Below are positions 59,774 through 64,000 of a DNA stretch of 64,000 bases, piece by piece. The stretch comes from CAZGUX01 sp964529305 (GTDB lineage: Bacteria > Acidobacteriota > Terriglobia > Bryobacterales > Bryobacteraceae), in the NCBI GenBank assembly GCA_964529305.1, contig CAZGUX010000145.1, positions 1-64,000 of the forward strand, read 5' to 3'. Both the position numbers and the translations under genes were made by a program. How positions within the stretch are numbered: position 1 is the first letter of the stretch; every line of letters starts with the position of its first letter. The notes beneath the pieces were generated by a model that was given only the letters and a program-made list of their open reading frames with translations, had not been told where the DNA came from and did no database searches.

Positions 59774-61927
59774 TCAGGACCCCTCCACAACCGCATGGCG
59801 CATCAACACGCCCAGCACCTGGCGCGCCGCCCGGGAAATCACCGTTCCCGGCCCGAAAACCCCGACCACGCCGGCGTCGTACAGGAATTGGTAATCCCGA
59901 GGCGGAATCACTCCACCCACAATCACCATGATGTCTTCGCGCCCCAGTTTTTTCAGCTCGCCAATCACCGCCGGGACCAGCGTCTTGTGCCCTCCCGCCA
60001 GGGTGGACACCCCCAATACATGGACATCGTTCTCCACCGCGTGCCGGGCCACTTCGGCGGGGGTCTGGAAGAGAGGGCCGATGTCGACGTCGAAGCCGAC
60101 GTCCGCAAACGCCGTGGCGATGACCTTCGCGCCGCGGTCGTGTCCGTCCTGGCCCATTTTCGCCACCAGGATGCGTGGCCTCCGCCCTTCTTCTTCGGCG
60201 AACTCCTCGGCCAGCTGGCGCGCCGCGGCGAACTCGCCGTCATTCCGGCTCTCCGCCGAATAGACTCCGGATATCGTCCGGATCGGCGCCTGATACCGCC
60301 CGAAAGCCTTTTCCATCGCGTAGGAAATCTCACCCAGCGTCGCGCGCTTGCGAGCGGCGTCGACCGCCAGATCCAGCAGGTTTCCCTCGCCGTTCCCGGC
60401 GCATTGCGTGATGGCGGCCATGGCTGACTCCACGGCCGCCGCGTCCCGGGTCTGTTTCAACTCCCGCAGCCGCGCGAGTTGCACCTCGCGAACCGCCGTG
60501 TTATCCACTTCCAGAACCTCGAGCGGCGCTTCTTTCGAAAGCCGGAAGGCATTGACGCCCACGATCGTCTCGCGTCCGGAATCGATTCGCGCCTGCCTCC
60601 GCGCGGCAGCCTCTTCAATTCGCATCTTCGGCAGGCCGGTCTCGATTGCCTTCACCATCCCGCCCAATTCCTCCACCTCCTCGATCAGGTGCCCGGCGCG
60701 GCGGATGAGTTGGTGGGTGAGTGTCTCGACGTAATAGGATCCAGCCCAGGGGTCGACGACGTGCGTGATTCCGGTTTCGTCCCGCAGGTAGAGTTGCGTG
60801 TTCCGCGCGATCCGGGCCGAGAAATCGGTGGGCAGCGCGATGGCTTCGTCGAGCGCGTTGGTGTGGAGCGACTGGGTGTGGCCCATCGCCGCCGCCATCG
60901 CCTCCACGCAGGTCCTTACGATGTTGTTGAACGGGTCCTGCGCTGTCAAGCTCCAGCCCGACGTCTGCGAGTGCGCGCGCAAGGCCATCGATTTCGGATT
61001 CTTCGGTCCGAACGGCTTCACCAGTTTCGCCCACAAGGCGCGGCCCGCGCGCAGCTTGGCGATCTCCATGAAGTGGTTCATCCCGATATCCCAGAAAAAC
61101 GAGATACGGGGCGCGAAACGGTCGATCTCGAGGCCGGCGCGAATGCCGGTGCGCAGATACTCCAGCCCGTCCGCCAGCGTGTAGGCCAACTCCAGGTCCG
61201 CGGTGGCCCCGGCTTCCTGCATGTGATAGCCGCTGACGCTGATCGAGTTGAACTTCGGCATGCGGTCCGAGCAATACCGGAAAATGTCCGCCACGATCCG
61301 CATCGACGGCGCGGGCGGATAGATGTACGTGTTGCGGACCATGAATTCCTTCAGAATGTCGTTCTGAATGGTTCCGCTCAACTGCTCCGCGCGCACGCCC
61401 CGCTCTTCGGCGGCCACGATGTAGAACGCCAGAATGGGCAGCACGGCTCCGTTCATCGTCATCGAGACCGACATCTGATCGAGCGGAATCTGATCGAACA
61501 GGATCTTCATGTCGAGCACGGAATCGATGGCCACGCCGGCTTTGCCGACGTCGCCCGGCACTCGCTCGTGATCGGAATCATAGCCGCGATGAGTGGCCAG
61601 GTCGAACGCGACGGAAAGCCCCTTCTGCCCGGCGGCCAAGTTGCGCCGGTAAAAGGCATTCGACTCCTCCGCCGTCGAATAGCCCGCATACTGGCGGATG
61701 GTCCAGGGCTGCATCACGTACATCGTGGAGTAGGGCCCGCGCAGGTAGGGTGGCAGCCCCGCCGCCCACCCGAGATGATCCATGTCCTCCAGTGCTTCCC
61801 GCGTCAGGACGCTCGGCACTCCGATCTGCTCCGGCGTCATCCATTCGGAGACCTGCGCGGGAAGAGACGTGAGCCCGGCCTGTGGCCGGTAGTCGATTTG
61901 GGAGAAGTCGGGGCGTGTCGCCTTCAT
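59774..61927 (-). CDS. mutB: Methylmalonyl-CoA mutase, large (catalytic) subunit
   Basis: A 717-residue mutase. The substrate barrel carries YAGYSTAEESNAFYRRNLAAGQKGLSVAFDLATHRGYDSD and VSGYHMQEAGA. The C-terminal cobalamin domain has GQDGH596DRG (DxHxxG, the cobalt-coordinating His), GVSTLAGGH and GGVIPPRDY. It interconverts methylmalonyl-CoA and succinyl-CoA with adenosylcobalamin. Its start overlaps the small-subunit stop as ATGA. Confidence 0.97.
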   Translation of the reverse strand: MKATRPDFSQIDYRPQAGLTSLPAQVSEWMTPEQIGVPSVLTREALEDMDHLGWAAGLPPYLRGPYSTMYVMQPWTIRQYAGYSTAEESNAFYRRNLAAGQKGLSVAFDLATHRGYDSDHERVPGDVGKAGVAIDSVLDMKILFDQIPLDQMSVSMTMNGAVLPILAFYIVAAEERGVRAEQLSGTIQNDILKEFMVRNTYIYPPAPSMRIVADIFRYCSDRMPKFNSISVSGYHMQEAGATADLELAYTLADGLEYLRTGIRAGLEIDRFAPRISFFWDIGMNHFMEIAKLRAGRALWAKLVKPFGPKNPKSMALRAHSQTSGWSLTAQDPFNNIVRTCVEAMAAAMGHTQSLHTNALDEAIALPTDFSARIARNTQLYLRDETGITHVVDPWAGSYYVETLTHQLIRRAGHLIEEVEELGGMVKAIETGLPKMRIEEAAARRQARIDSGRETIVGVNAFRLSKEAPLEVLEVDNTAVREVQLARLRELKQTRDAAAVESAMAAITQCAGNGEGNLLDLAVDAARKRATLGEISYAMEKAFGRYQAPIRTISGVYSAESRNDGEFAAARQLAEEFAEEEGRRPRILVAKMGQDGHDRGAKVIATAFADVGFDVDIGPLFQTPAEVARHAVENDVHVLGVSTLAGGHKTLVPAVIGELKKLGREDIMVIVGGVIPPRDYQFLYDAGVVGVFGPGTVISRAARQVLGVLMRHAVVEGS

Positions 61928-63723
61928 TGCGGCACCCCCAGGCGGTCCAGCCAGGCTGTCAGCTCTTTGAGGGGCTCGCTTCCCAGGTGCAGGAATCCGT
62001 CCACGCCGGCCGTCTTCAGGACATCGAGCGAGTCCTTCGGATAGCCGGCCACCAGCACCGGAAGTGTCCCCGATTTCGGGCAGACTTCCCGAGCCAGCGC
62101 CGGATACTCTTCATCCGAGCCGCACAGGACGATGGCGTCCGCCATTGATGCCTGCGCCGCGGCCACCGCCGGGTCGATGCCGTCTGCCAGGCTGCCGGCG
62201 ATGGTCTGGAATCCACCGCATCCCAGAAAGTTCGCGATGAAATTGGAGCGGGCCTTGCTCATCTTCAGACTGTTCGTCTCGAGCAGGAAGAACCGGGGCG
62301 GCTTCCCGCCGGCAGTCACGTGCCGCTGGGTCCGCCGGCGGATCTGTTCGAACGGCTCCGCGGCCCGGCGGGGATTCAGGGCGTGAACCGCCTTCCCGGT
62401 GGTGGGGCGATCGGCGATTCGTTCCTCCTGGTCGGGGTACTGGTTGGTTCCCACCAGGACCGTTCGCCGCGAGGCCACGGCCGCCTCCTTCGCGGCGGCG
62501 GCGCGAGCGACTTCGCTGTCGACGAGTCCCGCTTTCAACGCCGCCAGGAATCCACCCTCGGCCTCCACCCGCTGGAATAGCTTCCACGCTTCCCGGGCCA
62601 GCGAGTCGGTCAACGCTTCGAAAAAGTACGACCCGCCGGCCGGGTCCACCTGCCTGCCGAACGCCGCTTCCTGCTTCAGAATGATCTGGGTGTTGCGGGC
62701 AAGCCGCCGGCTGAGGGCATCGGTGGGACCGCTAGGTGCGTCCAAAGGCGCTACGCTCATCGCGTCGCATCCGCCGATGGCCGCCGCCATCGCGCCCGTG
62801 GTCCCGCGCAGCACGTTGACGTATCGATCGCACACGGTCTGGTACCAGGGATTCGTATAGGCGACGATCACCGCGCGGCACGATTCTTCCGCGGCGACGC
62901 CGAAGGCTTCCACCATCCGCGCGTACAACAGGCGGGCCGCGCGGAACTTGGCGATCTCGAACAGGTAGTTCACGCCGGCTGTCAGATGTAGGATCATCGC
63001 GTCGGGGGCCTGTTCTGCGGTCAGGCCGCGCGATGTCAGTTCCGCGAGGTACTCGGCCGCGTGCGCAAGGCCGAATCCCAGTTCCTGAAGGGCCGTGCCG
63101 CCGGCTTCAGCAATCCGCCCGGCGCGAACCGCCAGCACCCGCAGTCGCGGCGGGGCACGACGCACGTGGCGCTCGACTTCGTCGAAAAGTCTCGCGCGAT
63201 CGTCGGAGTTTTCGCCAGCCGCCATATCGCCGAGTGGGTCGTAGTCCACCGACCCGCCCAGGGCGATCCCGGACGATTCGAGAAGATCGAGCAGAGGCGA
63301 TGCGGCCGCTCCCACGCGGAAATGCACGGCCGCCTGGTCGAGCGAAATCCCGGCCAGCAGGCTCCGGAGATCCTCGAGGGTCTTTGGCGCCAGCCGGAAT
63401 GAGACCTCTTCGGCGCCGCCGTCCAACGCCTCACGCGCCTGAACGTTGGCCTCGGCCACGCTCGTCGAGTCGATCTCTTCGCGAATCGCCCAATCGTTAA
63501 CGTCCATCCGGAAGCCGCGGACGAAGGGGAAACGGCCCGGCGCGGCGTGAGTGAGATACTCGAGGCCGGCCAGGTCCTCGGCGCGATAGTAGGGCTTGAT
63601 GTCGATCCCCTCGTCGTTCTTCCAATGGAGCTTTTTGCGGTAGTCCGCGCCCTTCAGGTCCTGGCGGATCTGGTCTTCCCAGGAGGCGGTAGCGATGGGG
63701 GGGAAATCGTCGAAGAGATTCAT
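61924..63723 (-). CDS. mutA: Methylmalonyl-CoA mutase, small (non-catalytic) subunit
   Basis: A 599-residue subunit, recognisable from its start (LFDDFPPIATASWEDQIRQDLKGADYRKKLHW) and the partner-type barrel (GGSYFFEALTDSLAREAWKLFQRVE). The C-terminal domain resembles the cobalamin domain but lacks DxHxxG, as expected for MutA. It pairs with the large subunit and stabilises it. It overlaps the epimerase gene upstream and mutB downstream by ATGA, so the three are translated together. Confidence 0.93.
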   Translation of the reverse strand: MNLFDDFPPIATASWEDQIRQDLKGADYRKKLHWKNDEGIDIKPYYRAEDLAGLEYLTHAAPGRFPFVRGFRMDVNDWAIREEIDSTSVAEANVQAREALDGGAEEVSFRLAPKTLEDLRSLLAGISLDQAAVHFRVGAAASPLLDLLESSGIALGGSVDYDPLGDMAAGENSDDRARLFDEVERHVRRAPPRLRVLAVRAGRIAEAGGTALQELGFGLAHAAEYLAELTSRGLTAEQAPDAMILHLTAGVNYLFEIAKFRAARLLYARMVEAFGVAAEESCRAVIVAYTNPWYQTVCDRYVNVLRGTTGAMAAAIGGCDAMSVAPLDAPSGPTDALSRRLARNTQIILKQEAAFGRQVDPAGGSYFFEALTDSLAREAWKLFQRVEAEGGFLAALKAGLVDSEVARAAAAKEAAVASRRTVLVGTNQYPDQEERIADRPTTGKAVHALNPRRAAEPFEQIRRRTQRHVTAGGKPPRFFLLETNSLKMSKARSNFIANFLGCGGFQTIAGSLADGIDPAVAAAQASMADAIVLCGSDEEYPALAREVCPKSGTLPVLVAGYPKDSLDVLKTAGVDGFLHLGSEPLKELTAWLDRLGVPQ

Positions 63724-64000
63724 GGCCGGCCGCTCCCGGATGGGTCGGGTTGACCGCTCCCTGACGGTCGCGGCACGGATGGTCGGGGCACGGAGGGTTC
63801 TTCGACCACTTCGATCAGGTAGCCGAACGGGCTGTCCGGCCGTGATTTGGGATGCACAAAAAACACCGTCGTTCCCCTCGATCCGGGCCGCGGAGCTTTG
63901 TCGATCAGGCTGAACCCATTGTCCTTCATGAAGTCGAAGGCCGCCTGGGCGCTGCGCACCCGGAACGCCACGTGCGCGAAACCGCCGCGCCCGCCGTTGC
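63720..64000 (-). CDS. mce: Methylmalonyl-CoA epimerase (VOC family), 5'-truncated by window edge
   Basis: The C-terminal part of a glyoxalase/VOC-fold protein, with HVAFRV (metal-ligand His) and PFGYLIEVVEEP, which carries the final metal-binding Glu. The frame stays open to base 64000, so the start lies outside. Context identifies it: it overlaps mutA by ATGA and the rest of the operon is methylmalonyl-CoA metabolism, so it should interconvert (2S)- and (2R)-methylmalonyl-CoA. After the core an unusual Pro/Ser/Gly-rich tail of about 25 residues follows. Confidence 0.82.
   Translation of the reverse strand, partial: NGGRGGFAHVAFRVRSAQAAFDFMKDNGFSLIDKAPRPGSRGTTVFFVHPKSRPDSPFGYLIEVVEEPSVPRPSVPRPSGSGQPDPSGSGRP

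Noticed and set aside
1..64000. Search for tRNA, rRNA, CRISPR arrays, insertion sequences, prophage genes and integrases
   Set aside because: No tRNA T-arm in a full cloverleaf context, no spaced direct repeats, and no transposase or integrase motifs were seen in any intergenic region or frame.

Overview
The window looks like chromosomal DNA of an acidobacterium of the Bryobacterales/Solibacter type. Three things suggest this. The DNA is G+C-rich. There are three Oar-like TonB-dependent receptors with a carboxypeptidase-regulatory N-terminus. Several secreted proteins carry the Ig-like C-terminal domain known as TIGR03437, which is typical of Solibacter relatives. ASPIC/UnbV-FG-GAP proteins, PVC-type CxxCH cytochromes and exported enolase-superfamily enzymes fit the same picture. 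I saw no rRNA, tRNA, CRISPR array, IS element or phage gene. No gene-free stretch exceeds 300 bases; the longest (about 3116-3349, 8069-8336, 45477-45697) hold promoters, a terminator, or nothing I can recognise.

Layout. 1-1176 is the end of a sulfatase. 1222-3115 is a pair of secreted CxxCH proteins. 3350-3912 is a small ribbon-helix-helix protein with an unknown partner. 3921-5519 is a secreted Ig-like protein. 5551-8068 is a tandem pair of exported amidohydrolases, separated by a clear terminator from a tightly coupled operon of histidine kinase, NarL-type regulator and exported FG-GAP protein (8337-11946). 12002-14316 holds a soluble transhydrogenase and a ROK protein. 14321-17204 holds a quinone oxidoreductase, an AhpD-like protein and an MFS transporter. 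17276-25714 holds two TonB receptors flanking an AhpD-like protein and a tartrate/D-malate dehydrogenase. 25791-34306 holds two paralogous two-domain alpha/beta hydrolases around a PPC protein, a cyclase, grpE-dnaJ and a HEPN two-gene module.

34389-43676 is a carbohydrate-type region. It has a CBM9 protein, a PVC cytochrome, an enolase-superfamily enzyme and a Gfo/Idh oxidoreductase in one operon. A ParD-like/PIN toxin-antitoxin pair with a damaged toxin follows, then two more enolase-superfamily genes, one of them DgoD-like. 43701-52554 holds a TolB/TPR regulator-like protein, a duplicated PAP2/vanadium-haloperoxidase protein, a frameshifted Asp-box repeat protein and two tandem kelch-type proteins. 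A third receptor and an MFS transporter follow.

57177-64000 (minus strand) is a complete methylmalonyl-CoA/propionate operon: epimerase, both mutase subunits, the MeaB chaperone GTPase and a SCACT-type CoA-transferase.

Two themes recur. Eight gene pairs overlap by exactly four bases (ATGA or GTGA), so translational coupling is common. Several start codons have no Shine-Dalgarno sequence but have a TANNNT -10 box six bases upstream with a TTG-type -35, which suggests leaderless mRNAs.
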